This document shows, piece after piece, positions 33,016-42,220 of a DNA stretch of 64,000 nt (position 1 is its first letter; every line of letters begins with the position of its first letter). A program made the position numbers and the translations under genes. The notes below the pieces were generated by a model. It was not told the DNA's origin, did no database searches, and worked only from the letters and a program-made list of their open reading frames with translations. Source of the stretch: Zygnema cylindricum (Eukaryota; Streptophyta; Zygnematophyceae; Zygnematales; Zygnemataceae); the NCBI GenBank assembly GCA_037447655.1, contig JBBHKE010001905.1:62001-126000 (forward strand). Direction: 5' to 3'.

Positions 33016-33027
33016 TAGTATCGGAGC
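33016..33027 (+). promoter_or_regulatory. Gypsy primer-binding site
   Basis: TAGTATCGGAGC directly follows the 5' LTR and resembles the initiator tRNA-Met complement TGGTATCRGAGC with one mismatch near its start. Confidence 0.6.
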
Positions 33028-33048
33028 TGTTACCCGTGACTTGCCAGC

Positions 33049-33975
33049 ATGGATGAACACGGTGTATCCACTGCAAAAATGTTGGCGCAAGTTCTCAGGG
33101 AGTTGGAAAGTGTGAGATTACAGAATACGCAGCTGAGTAACACCGTCATTGCCTTGGAGACGCGTCTAGGGGAGCGACCTCATGGAGGCATCGAGAGAGA
33201 CTCCCGGAGATCGAAATTACGGCTTCCCGACGAGTTTGACGCTGCAAGACACAAGAACCTTGACTCATGGCTATTATGTGTGGCGAACTATCTCGAGAAT
33301 TTTCCTAGCCTATCGGATCGTGAGAAGATTCACTACGTAGGTGGTCTTCTTAAAGGGGCAGCGGAGGGCTTGGTGGAGAACATTGGTAGAGGACGATGAG
33401 TCACCGACCGTCTGGGCGCTCTTCGTTTAACTCCTCCGCGACACTTGGCAGTCTGTCAACACGGTGAAGGCGGCGAGAGATAACATCGCAGTATTGAAGC
33501 AACGAACTTCAGTGATGGAGTTTACGCAGAGGTTCTTGGAGTGCAAGGTTCAAATACCTACGATGACGGAGGATGAAGCCGTGGATCGTTTCGTGAAGGG
33601 GCTTAAGTCGTATATTCGTAGAGATGTGGAGCAATGGCTTGCTCGGGAAGCACAACTCCTCCTCTCTCAGCAATCATCAAGTTTGCGGAGCGGACCGATT
33701 CGGTCAACTTCAACCTCCGGAGACCTTATCACTACGGGTCGAGCAGTAGCGGAGGAAACCGACGAGACGAAGGTCCAACCCCCATGGAGCTCGGCGCAAT
33801 TAATGAGGATAAGGAAGCGGTCAACGTCCTGCGGAAAAAGAAGAAAACCACCAAGACCAAGACCAATGACTTGTCCCCCGAGGAAATCCAACGGAGGAGG
33901 CAAAATGGCCTATGCTTCCAGTGCGGTTCTCCGGATCACATGGCTCGGGAGTGTCCAAAACGGAAAGACCCCAAA
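33049..33975 (+). pseudogene. Gypsy gag with zinc knuckle
   Basis: ATG at 33049 opens a coiled-coil-like N-terminus (LRELESVRLQNTQLSNTVIA), followed by a retrotransposon Gag domain (LDSWLLCVANYLENF, MEFTQRFLECKVQIP) and a CCHC zinc knuckle [15 protein letters not shown] at about 33913-33957. Gag forms the particle and packages RNA. Two frame changes, near 33395 and 33655, break it. A polylysine stretch precedes the knuckle. Confidence 0.9.
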
Positions 33976-35290
33976 AAGGGAAAACTTACCGTTATGAGGT
34001 TAGCCGGAGAAGGAGGTGACCCTTTGATATTTCGGGGTCAAATAGGAGTGAGTGCAGCTGACTTCATGGTGGACTCCGGAGCGTCGGGGAACTTCATTAA
34101 CGAGGCGACGGTGAAAAGGTTGAAACTTCCTCTTGTGGTACTACATAATCCTCAGTCGGTGCAATTGGCCGACGGCAGTTCCCTATCAATCACCCATCGT
34201 ACCCCGAGGTTGCGCGTCGGCATTGGGAAATTCCGATGGTACGACACGCTTCATGTATTACCTCTTGGGGATCATGAGGTAATATTGGGGAAGCCGTGGC
34301 TGCAAAAATGGAATCCGATGATTGACTGGAGAAGTGGCGCCATGAGAGTGAAGAAAGGTGAAGAAGAGTTTGAGGTAACAGCGGGAGCGGCTGGTAAGGG
34401 AACGGAAGAGGGACGCCTGCTTTCGGCCTTACAGCTTAAGAGGGCACTTAAGAAAGGGGAAATGATTTATATGGCGGTCGTCCAGCCAATGGAGGAGGCG
34501 AAGGAGGAGATCCCGGAAGAATGGAAAAAGAAGGACCCCGACTTCGACTCCAAAGAAAGTGACGACATTGGAAAGACTTCCGAAGAGGCCCCGGAAGTCG
34601 TGTCAAAACTTCTCGAGGAGTACGCAGATGTATTTCCCCCGAAGCTCCCCGAAGGATTACCTCCGAAGCGCGAAGTGGATCATAAAATAGAGCTTGTTCC
34701 TGGAGCGGTACCTCCGGCTAATCGGATGTACAAGATGAGCTACACCGAGTTGGACGAATTGAAAAAGCAACTCGCGGAGTTGGTCGAAGCCGGAGCAATC
34801 GAACCAAGCAAGTCACCGTATGGAGCCCCTGTTCTCTTTGTGAACAAGAAAGATGGAGGGTTCCGTATGTGTATAGATTACCGAGCGCTGAACAAGTTAA
34901 CGGTGAAGAATGCGTACCCCCTACCGAGGATAGACGAATTGTTGGATCGACTTCGAGGTGCCAAATATTTTTCGAAAATAGACTTGCCCAGCGGCTACCA
35001 CCAGATCACAATTGCCGAGGAGGATGTGGAAAATACGGCGTTCAAAACTCGATACGGTCATTTCCAATTTTGGGAAATGCCGTTCGGGTTGACTAACGCA
35101 CCGGCGACCTTTATGCATTTATTAAATTCCATCTTTCGACAATATCTGGACGCATTCGTGATCGTCTTCCTAGATGAAATATTGGTGTATAGCCGAACGC
35201 AGGAGGAGCATGTGAAGCACTTACGGACGGTCCTCAAAGTCCTTCGAAGCATAAGTTATACGCAAAAAGAAGTAAATGTGACTTCAATAA
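33976..35290 (+). pseudogene. Gypsy protease and reverse transcriptase (fingers and palm)
   Basis: The aspartic protease motif [11 protein letters not shown] is at about 34066-34100. The RT blocks follow: [56 protein letters not shown]. The catalytic box reads [10 protein letters not shown], where chromoviruses normally have VFxDDIL. The second catalytic Asp is Glu, which should impair polymerase activity. A frame change near 35250 separates this piece from the RT thumb. Confidence 0.95.
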
Positions 35291-36209
35291 GGAGAAAATT
35301 GACTTTCTAGGCCATGTGGTGAGCCGGGACGGGATCGCAGTGGAACCCAACAAGACTAGAGCAGTAAAAGAGTGGCCGCAACCGGCGAATATTACGGAGT
35401 TACGAAGCTTTCTGGGACTATGCTCCTATTATCGACGTTTTGTCGAAGGTTTCGCAAAAATCGCTGCACCGCTCACGGAATTGCTCAAGAATGATGCGCC
35501 CTATGATTGGAAAGCGGCGGAAGAAACAGCCTTTAACACGCTAAAGGAGCGGTTGGTTACCGCCCCTGTGTTAGCTGTTCCCGATCCGGATTTACCTTGG
35601 ACGGTAATTACTGACGCTAGGGATATGGCTATTGGAGCGATCCTTATGCAAGATCAAGGAAAAGGCCTTCAACCCATCGCCTACGACAGTCGCAAACTAA
35701 AGGCATCAGAGTTGAACTGGGCTACCCATGAGAAGGAAATAATAGCTATTATCAATGCGCTGGAGGTTTGGAAGTGTTACGTTCAGGGAAAACGGATCAT
35801 GGTTATCAGGGATCACCACCCCTTACAATATCTCCAAACCCAGCCGAAGTTGTCCAATAAACAAGTGCGCTGGATGACGTTCTTGCAAACCTTCAATCCG
35901 GAACTTGTTATTGAATATAAGCCGGGCAAAACAAACCCGGCGGATGCGTTGTCAAGAAGACCTCACGTCGCTGCGCCGGCAGCGGAGCAACAACCGAAAG
36001 CACCGCAGTTGAGGAACAGAGACTCTATGAAAGAGAAAAGCGCAGCGTTGACCGAAGCGCAAAATCGAAAGCTCAGCGCAGTCACCAGTACGGTGCAAGT
36101 GGACGAACAGTGGTTAAGTCGGATAAAGGCCGCCTACGGTGATGATGGTTCACTAAAGGAACTTGTCAAACGGAAAACACTCGTTCGAACTGCCAATGAT
36201 ATGTGGCGG
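35291..36209 (+). pseudogene. Gypsy RT thumb and RNase H
   Basis: In the frame after the shift: [34 protein letters not shown], then the RNase H blocks [24 protein letters not shown] and RDHHPLQYL, ending NPADALSRR. The RNase H residues normally in TDAS and TDHxPL are altered to TDAR and RDHHPL. A TAG ends the frame at 36210-36212. Confidence 0.93.
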
Positions 36210-36212
36210 TAG

Positions 36213-36630
36213 AGACCGAGTAAGACAACACGGCTATATGTGCCGACAAATACGGCACTTCGTCACGCAATTCTTCAAATGAGTCATGACGAGCCGCTCA
36301 GTGGACATTTTGGACGAGATAAAACAACTGCATGTGTCGCTAAAGCGTATTATTGGCCAAACATGACTCGAGACATTGCAGAATATGTCCGGACGTGTGA
36401 CTCGTGTAATAGAAACAAATCTGATTCAGGGCAACAATGTCTGTTACAACCCCTCCCAATACCATTTATTCCTTGGGAGGCGATCTCGATGGATTTTATC
36501 GTGGCCCTTCCCTGAACGAATGAGGGCTACGACTCGATCTTCGTCGTCGTGGATTACCTAACGAAAATGGCACATTTTCTACCCACGACCACTACGGCTA
36601 CTGCACGAGATATTGCGGACTTATTCACCC
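36213..36630 (+). pseudogene. Gypsy integrase: zinc finger and start of catalytic core
   Basis: The HHCC zinc-binding domain (HDEPLSGHFGRDK ... CDSCNRNKS) lies at about 36282-36423, then the core start WEAISMDFIVALP with the first catalytic Asp. A stop (TGA, 36513) follows, then DSIFVVVDYLTKMAHFLPTT and ATARDIADLFTQ. At this point the sequence jumps into the chromodomain: the rest of the core, with the second Asp and Glu, is deleted. Confidence 0.93.
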
Positions 36631-36735
36631 AATACTTGTTGCGTTGGTAGGGTTACGGTGTTGAGGACGACTCTTGGGTGGACGAGGGGGATCTGCATTC
36701 CCTGGAGTTGCTGCGCCGGTTTTTGCAGAGTGATG
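36628..36735 (+). pseudogene. Chromodomain remnant joined to truncated integrase
   Basis: YLLRW*GYGVEDDSWVDEGD is the C-terminal half of a chromodomain (consensus YLVKWKGYxxxxxTWEP), with the central Lys changed to a stop. It follows the integrase fragment without a gap, so a deletion joined the two. Confidence 0.85.
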
Positions 36736-36971
36736 ACACTCAGCTTTACCGGAGGGGCAATCGCAACGGCCGCAACAAAGGGTCGAATCGCAGTGGCGCA
36801 ACCATCGCAATCATATTGGGGACGCGACAAAGGACCGCAGCAGCGATGTTACCACACTGCAGCGCCGTAGCAACGCAGCCACCGTAGCGCAACATGGTCA
36901 TGATGACGTCAGAGGATCGCAGCACCACCGCTGCGCTGACAGGAAAGCGCAACGGCACAATTGTGTTTCAC

Positions 36972-36978
36972 TATATAG
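36972..36978 (+). promoter_or_regulatory. TATA-like box upstream of the third ORF
   Basis: TATATAG lies 242 bp before the third ORF's start at 37220, downstream of a GCAGCGC-rich stretch (36760-36960) that resembles the LTR. It could allow separate transcription of the third ORF, but a 7-base match is weak evidence. Confidence 0.3.
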
Positions 36979-37219
36979 GTACGACGAACCCTCGGTTCCG
37001 CCGCAGCAGCGCAGTTTTAGACATGTTGGATACTGCGATACCCTCGCACGCTGCGACGCTGCGCACAGCCCAAAATTGAAACCCTCAACCCCCGGGAACA
37101 CAACCATCATTCGTCCTCACAACCAACTCAGTCTCGGCAGCTTAGAAACGGCTTCTCTCCGCACAATTAGTTTACCTCCGCTTTTGGAGCTACCAGAATT
37201 GTTTGGTTCAGCAGTGTCT

Positions 37220-38382
37220 ATGGCGTCGTCGTCCTTTCCACCCTCGAAAAGGAGGAGACTGGTACGGGTGGGACAAGGAGACCCAAGCGCCCCCGAGAGA
37301 TTGCTAAAGGCGGCGGAAGCCATGGTGGAAGCAAGCAGGCGAAGAGAGGTAGAAGTGGAGCCGGAACCGGAGGATAGTGTCAGTTACGAGGCAGGACCGG
37401 CGGAGACCAGTGGAGGGGAGGGGTCAGAGAACTCACAGGACCCTGAATACACCCCAACGCGGGAAGGTGATCAGGAACTTCAAGCAGATCATGAGCTGTC
37501 GGAGGCGGAGGAGCCGGAACGCGAACCAACGCCTCCGCCAATTGAGGAGCGCGCCTTAGATCTGGAGGTGACGCGGGACCCAAACAAGGAGAGCACTCCA
37601 GACGAGCAGTCGTCTGAAAGCGCGGAGAGGAAGGCGGAGGAACAATACCCCAGTGGTGATGATGTGTTTCTCTTCCGCGAAAACCGAAGAAATTCGGAGG
37701 AGGAGAGTGAAAAGGGAGAGGAAATTCCCGACTACCTCTTCCCACTATCGGTCGACACCCAGCATCCGGACCTCGCCTTCAGCTTCGCCAAAAGGTTTTA
37801 TAGGGACCCCTCAGAGTGGCCCAAAGAATGGCGTATAGGGAAGCCTGGAGATCCTATCCACATCCCTACCAACGTTCCGTCACACCCAGCGTGGAATTTC
37901 ATGCGGACCAAGGACCTGGGGAATAATCATAAAGGCTATGTGCACAGAATCCTCACACCTTACCGTTCGTAGAGGTGGTAGAGGAAAACTACAGGTACAG
38001 AATTGATGTTCCCGGGTTACTTCGCCATTATCACCTGTGGGATTTCCTCCTCCACGACATCATCTCTCCAGCGGAAGTCACCCTTGAAGTGCGAGTACTC
38101 AAGCTGGCTCGAAGGAATGCTCTGCAGCAGGCCGAGCTGCAAGAAAACACGTGTCCTTCAAATTACGAAAGGTGCCTCGGTGGGAACCGGCGGACGAGGA
38201 ACCAGAGGAAGCTACCCCAGGGGCTGAACCCGGAGAACCCAGGACTCCGGCACCCAAGGAGCCTGCACCTGCGGACGTTCGGTAGCAAACCGCAGTACCC
38301 ATGGAGGAAGCGGAAAATCAGGTTCGGGAACGAATTACTCGGCGGCGGTTGGCAGCTGCAGATCGTCACATCGCGTTACTGG
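37220..38382 (+). pseudogene. Third ORF of the chromovirus, first part (basic/acidic protein)
   Basis: ATG at 37220 opens MASSSFPPSKRRRLVRVGQG, with a nuclear-localisation-like KRRRLVR. A Glu/Asp/Ser/Pro-rich disordered region of about 160 residues follows, then a compact region (LAFSFAKRFYRDPSEWPKEW, HPAWNFMRTKDLGNNHKGYV). The frame stops at 37972, but after one frame change it continues (YRYRIDVPGLLRHYHLWDFL, EVRVLKLARRNALQQAELQE). It runs with a further shift to 38382, where the copia element is inserted. It lies in sense orientation between pol and the 3' LTR, like the additional or env-like ORFs of some plant gypsy elements. I do not recognise the family. Confidence 0.6.
38378..38382. 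other. Target-site duplication ACTGG, left copy
   Basis: ACTGG at 38378-38382 and 44838-44842 flanks the copia element exactly. Confidence 0.95.
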
Positions 38383-39422
38383 TGTAGAAACTAATGGATT
38401 TATTAGTATTTTCTAGGTCTAAATAGAAATAGAAAGAAGCCGAGGCAGTCTATCTCTAACTTCTCTCTCCAACTCTCAAACTTGTTGCAGTCACTGAGAA
38501 GTTGGAGAGGAAGCTAGAGCCATGGCTACCTTGGCTATCTTGAAGTTTACGGGAATTTAATACTAGGGTTTATTTATTTAATTAAAAGTTAAGCGTCGGC
38601 GACAGGATTTGATCCCTGTACCTACCGGCCGGCAGATAGGAAATAGCCGGTAGCCTTAGCCGTTAAGTCTAGCTATAGTGATACATACTATATAGTTTGA
38701 TAATGATTTAAAGATGTATACGTACGATAAATTCATTTAACTGTTACGGATTACGGGATACATAGATCCGGTACGGATGACTGTACGGATTACGAATCAA
38801 TACCGCGCATTTGTTTCGGAAGTGAAATAAATACCGCGCATGTATTTATTACGGCTAAGATTAAATCTGAATTTAATCGGACGGCCGGAATTAGCGCCGA
38901 GATCGCGGAGGGAGATTTCGGCGGTTTGTGGCCATCGCCACATCGGATGACACGTGGCGAAATTCCGTTGGATTGTAGAATCTCCGGAGATTATGGCACC
39001 GAATCCGGATTTGACATGTGTCGACATTTAGGCCATTTCGTACAATGTCCGTACTGAAAGTACACCGGCGGCTGTACTTTTGCGTACGGAACTCAATTCT
39101 GATTGGTTCCGTACATCAGAGATAGAGTCTGTGAGAGAGATAGGACTTAGAAAAATTAGAAGATAGGACCCTCTCTCCCAGAGAGCTTCTGTACAAAAGG
39201 TAAACTTTGACCCTCCATAACTTACTGCTCAGGGGAGCAAATTCAGAGATTCTTTTTGCTTCTGACTCAAGGGAGTCTTGCCTTCACAGGGGTGCAGGTT
39301 GTTAGGGTTTTTGTCTGCCAGGGTGGCAGTTATTTTTGCTTAAACACAAAGGGGTCAGGATTATCCTAGAGGCTTTTTGGAAGCTGTCCACTCTGAGGAC
39401 TTACGGAGGTCTCAGAGTTACA
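38383..39422 (+). repeat. copia 5' LTR (1040 bp)
   Basis: Contains antisense tRNA-like A- and B-box blocks (about 38590-38680), ten GTAC sites between 38721 and 39194, and a GCGCGGTAT/ATACCGCGC pair. Ends at 39422, next to the primer-binding site. Confidence 0.96.
38604..38674 (-). other. Antisense tRNA-like (A/B box) block in copia LTR
   Basis: On the minus strand TAGACTTAACGG (A-box-like) is followed 57 nt later by GGATCAAATCC, a full match to the B-box consensus, set in a hairpin ACAGG...CCTGT. The same pair occurs in the 3' LTR and, diverged, in the solo LTR at 27068 (TAGACTAAACGG, GGATCAATTCC, 50 nt apart). Confidence 0.45.
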
Positions 39423-39437
39423 GGTTATGGGCCCACC
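39423..39437 (+). promoter_or_regulatory. Primer-binding site complementary to the anticodon arm of initiator tRNA-Met
   Basis: GGTTATGGGCCCACC begins right after the LTR. It is complementary to GGTGGGCCCATAACC, the anticodon stem-loop region of plant initiator tRNA-Met as I know it. This is the half-tRNA priming mode known for Drosophila copia and yeast Ty5. The gag start codon (39427-39429) is part of this site. Confidence 0.75.
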
Positions 39438-40077
39438 CTCTAGGGTACCAATCTTTAATGGAACTGGCTTCATATACTGGGAAAGTATGATGATAAGAGC
39501 TCTATGCGAAAAAAGGTTTTGGGGGATAGTGAGTGGACGATTGGGGCGTCCATCAAGCCTTGGAATTCCTCCAGGGTTTGGAGGAAGCAGATTCACCAGG
39601 AAAGAGGATTCACCTTCAACGGAGGAAACAAAGGAAGGAGAGGTGGTGGACAAAGGAAAGGAGAAGGAGGCGACCACACCAATAGCAACTGGTTTAGCAT
39701 TCATGTCACCTATTCCGAGGAACGAGGAGAATGATACTGAAACCTGGGACTTCAACAATATGGCGGCAAAGCACTTCATCCTACGCCATCTCACTCAAGG
39801 ACTTGCATGTCCTCATTTACAGGTAGAAAGAGCATCCGATCTTTGGATGGCTCTCATAGAGATGTACCGAAGTGGTACAATTCAGCAACAACAGTTGGCT
39901 GATCAGAAAGTTAAAGAGTATGTATACAAAGGGGGAAATATGTTGGATTTTTGCAATGAGCTTGCTACACTCTTCATCGAGCTACACAGTGCGGGAAAAG
40001 ATTTGAGTGAAAAAGAAAAGATTAACTGTTTACTGATGAAGTTACCTGATGAGTTCGTGAACATAGTTTACACGTGA
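39427..40077 (+). CDS. copia gag, N-terminal part (frame cut by 25-bp duplication)
   Basis: Starts MGPPSRVPIFNGTGFIYWES, a typical copia gag opening. UBN2-type blocks follow: ERASDLWMALIEMYRSGT, KVKEYVYKGGNMLDFCNELA, INCLLMKLPDEF. Gag builds the virus-like particle. The frame stops at 40075-40077 only because of a 25-bp tandem duplication. The rest of gag continues in the shifted frame from 40082. Confidence 0.92.
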   Translation: MGPPSRVPIFNGTGFIYWESMMIRALCEKRFWGIVSGRLGRPSSLGIPPGFGGSRFTRKEDSPSTEETKEGEVVDKGKEKEATTPIATGLAFMSPIPRNEENDTETWDFNNMAAKHFILRHLTQGLACPHLQVERASDLWMALIEMYRSGTIQQQQLADQKVKEYVYKGGNMLDFCNELATLFIELHSAGKDLSEKEKINCLLMKLPDEFVNIVYT

Positions 40078-40099
40078 GTTCGTGAACATAGTTTACCGT
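40050..40099 (+). repeat. 25-bp tandem duplication breaking the copia ORF
   Basis: TGAGTTCGTGAACATAGTTTAC starts at 40050 and again at 40075. 25 is not a multiple of 3, and subtracting one copy puts gag and the downstream zinc knuckle/protease in the same frame. Confidence 0.95.
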
Positions 40100-41077
40100 G
40101 TGCAGGACTTGCCTGACTCAAGGTGGATATGGAACTCAGTGGTAGGGATGATTCTCGTTCAAGAGAATACAATTGAGATCCGAATGGGAGGAAAGAGTGG
40201 CCAAGCCTTGGCAACAGCGACTGATTGGAGGAATAGGGATTCCCAAAAACCGGTTGGAAACTATGGGGGTAGGGAGCAGAAAAAACAGGCAGATGAGTTC
40301 GAACCAAGGGCTCCCAAAGGTCTATGTCATTTTTGTAAGAAACCGGGGCACAATATGGCAGAGTGCACTAAGCTAACCGAGCTTCGGTTAAAGGAGGGGC
40401 AGACCGGTGGTACCCCGAGAGGAAAGAAAAAGGCCCTTGTCACACAGGTACTTGAGGCTGAATCCGAGGACGAGGACGATGAGCTCCTTTTGGATGAGGA
40501 GTTGGAGGCGAAAAAAGAGGTCGAAATTCCACGAAGGCAGAAATGTGCTTACGGTGGATTGAAAGGTGAAGCAGGCTCGATTGTAGATTCAGGTGCCTCC
40601 ATGCACATGTGTAAGGATAGACACCTGTTCACTAAGATAAGAAAGATTCCCACCGTAGAGATAGAGTACGGGGATGGGAGGATAGTCACCACTACTCTTG
40701 TAGGATCTGTAGATCTAAAAGTGTTAGTAGAAGGAAAGACATCCATATTAACATTCTCCGATGTATTGTTTATTCCGGAGCTGAACAAAAATCTTATCTC
40801 TACATCAGTATTAGATGATAAGGGTTTTTTTACTAGCACTAGGGAAGGAGTCTTTACTGCTAGTTTTGAGGATGATGTCTATTTCATTGCTGAGAAAGGT
40901 AGCCATGGGATGTTTAGGCTGATCTTAAGTAATGAAAAGAAGAAACTTTACTATGCTGGTGTTCATGATATTATGATGTGGCATAAGAGGCTTGGGCATG
41001 TGAATCTAGATAAGTTAAGAGAGATGAAAAAGATGAAGTGGTGGAAGGGATTCAGTTCAGTGAGAGTGATGATATAA
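40082..41077 (+). pseudogene. copia gag zinc knuckle, protease and integrase N-terminus
   Basis: The zinc knuckle CHFCKKPGHNMAEC is at about 40325-40366, then a Glu/Asp-rich linker and the protease active site IVDSGASMHMC at about 40580-40612. An integrase zinc-binding start MWHKRLGHVNLDKL (gag-pre-integrase) is at about 40975-41016. A one-base change near 41040 shifts the frame; CSGCAQGKA (41080-41106) completes the zinc finger in the next frame. Confidence 0.95.
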
Positions 41078-41710
41078 GTGATTGTAGTGGATGTGCTCAA
41101 GGTAAAGCACACATATTACCCTTTCCTAAAACAGCCACCTATAAGGGAGAAAAACTTCTAGATCTAGTACACACAGATATTTGGGGACCGGCTAGAGTGC
41201 CCTCACCGAGGGGAAGAGATTTATGATGACTATAACTGATGATTGGTCTCGGTATTCCCGGGTATATTTTTTAAAAACAAGTCCGAAGCTCAGGATTGTT
41301 TTAGACAATATAAAGCATGGAGCGAAAAACTCCATGAAAATCCAATCAAGAGAGTTAGTAGTGACAATGGTGGAGAGTATACTTCTAACCAGTTTGAGGA
41401 TTTTCTGAGGGAGGATGGGGTCCAACACCAAAAGACAGTTCCAGAAAACCCGGAACAGAATGGGGTAGCAGAAATGTTAAATAGAACACTAAGTGATAGT
41501 GCTAGAAGTATGTTGTCGGATAAGAAGATAGGAAGAAGGTTTTGGGCAGAAGCAATAAACTGTGCTAATTACCTCAAAAATAGTGTTCTTACTTCAACTA
41601 TAAAAGATCAAACACCTTATGAGAGATGGACAGGCCGGAAACTAGACTTATCTCACTTAAAGGTTTTCGGCAGTCAAGTATTCAGTCTAGATACAGATCG
41701 GTCTAATTAG
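41078..41710 (+). pseudogene. copia integrase core
   Basis: HTDIWGPARVPS, then ITDDWSRYSRVYFLK (first Asp), VSSDNGGEYTSNQF (second Asp) and NPEQNGVAEMLNRTLSDSAR (Glu). The D,D,E triad is intact, but frame changes near 41215 and 41270 and a TAG at 41708 break the chain. FWAEAINCANYLKN and TPYERWTGRK follow as usual. Confidence 0.95.
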
Positions 41711-42220
41711 AAGCTAGATCCTAAAGGAAAACCGGGATACTTATAAGGATATGATGAGGATGTTAAAGGGTATAGAGTTTATGATCTAAAAAAGGAAGAT
41801 ATAATCTTAGTAAAACATCTAGTAGTTATGGATGAAGGAAAGTCTGTGGATCCCTTCAAATATACAAAGTCAGTAAAAATCAGATTTGAGTGAGAATATT
41901 CCGATGACTTTGAGCTCCCTAACTATCCGGGTTTTAGAGAAGATGACATTCTTGCAGATACAAATCAGACCGAAAAGAACTCGGCTGTGGAAACTCTAGT
42001 GACAACTCTACCTGAAGCGGAAGACCCGGTGGAAATTGATTCGGAATCAAGGGATAAGGGAGAAGCCGAGTTTGTTCGAAAGAATCCACGAGAACAATCT
42101 ATTCCGGCCTCAGATTTTGAGGGGGGAAGGAGAAGTAGCAAAAGATTGTAAGAAAAATAGGTTAATAACAAGGTAACTAAACTATCTCATCAAGATGAAC
42201 CTCAAACTTATGGAGAGGCG

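Noticed and set aside
38797-39027. 76-codon antisense frame, repeated identically at 44211-44441
   Set aside because: It lies in the two copia LTRs, which are near-identical anyway, and the frame is not kept in the diverged solo LTR at 27068.
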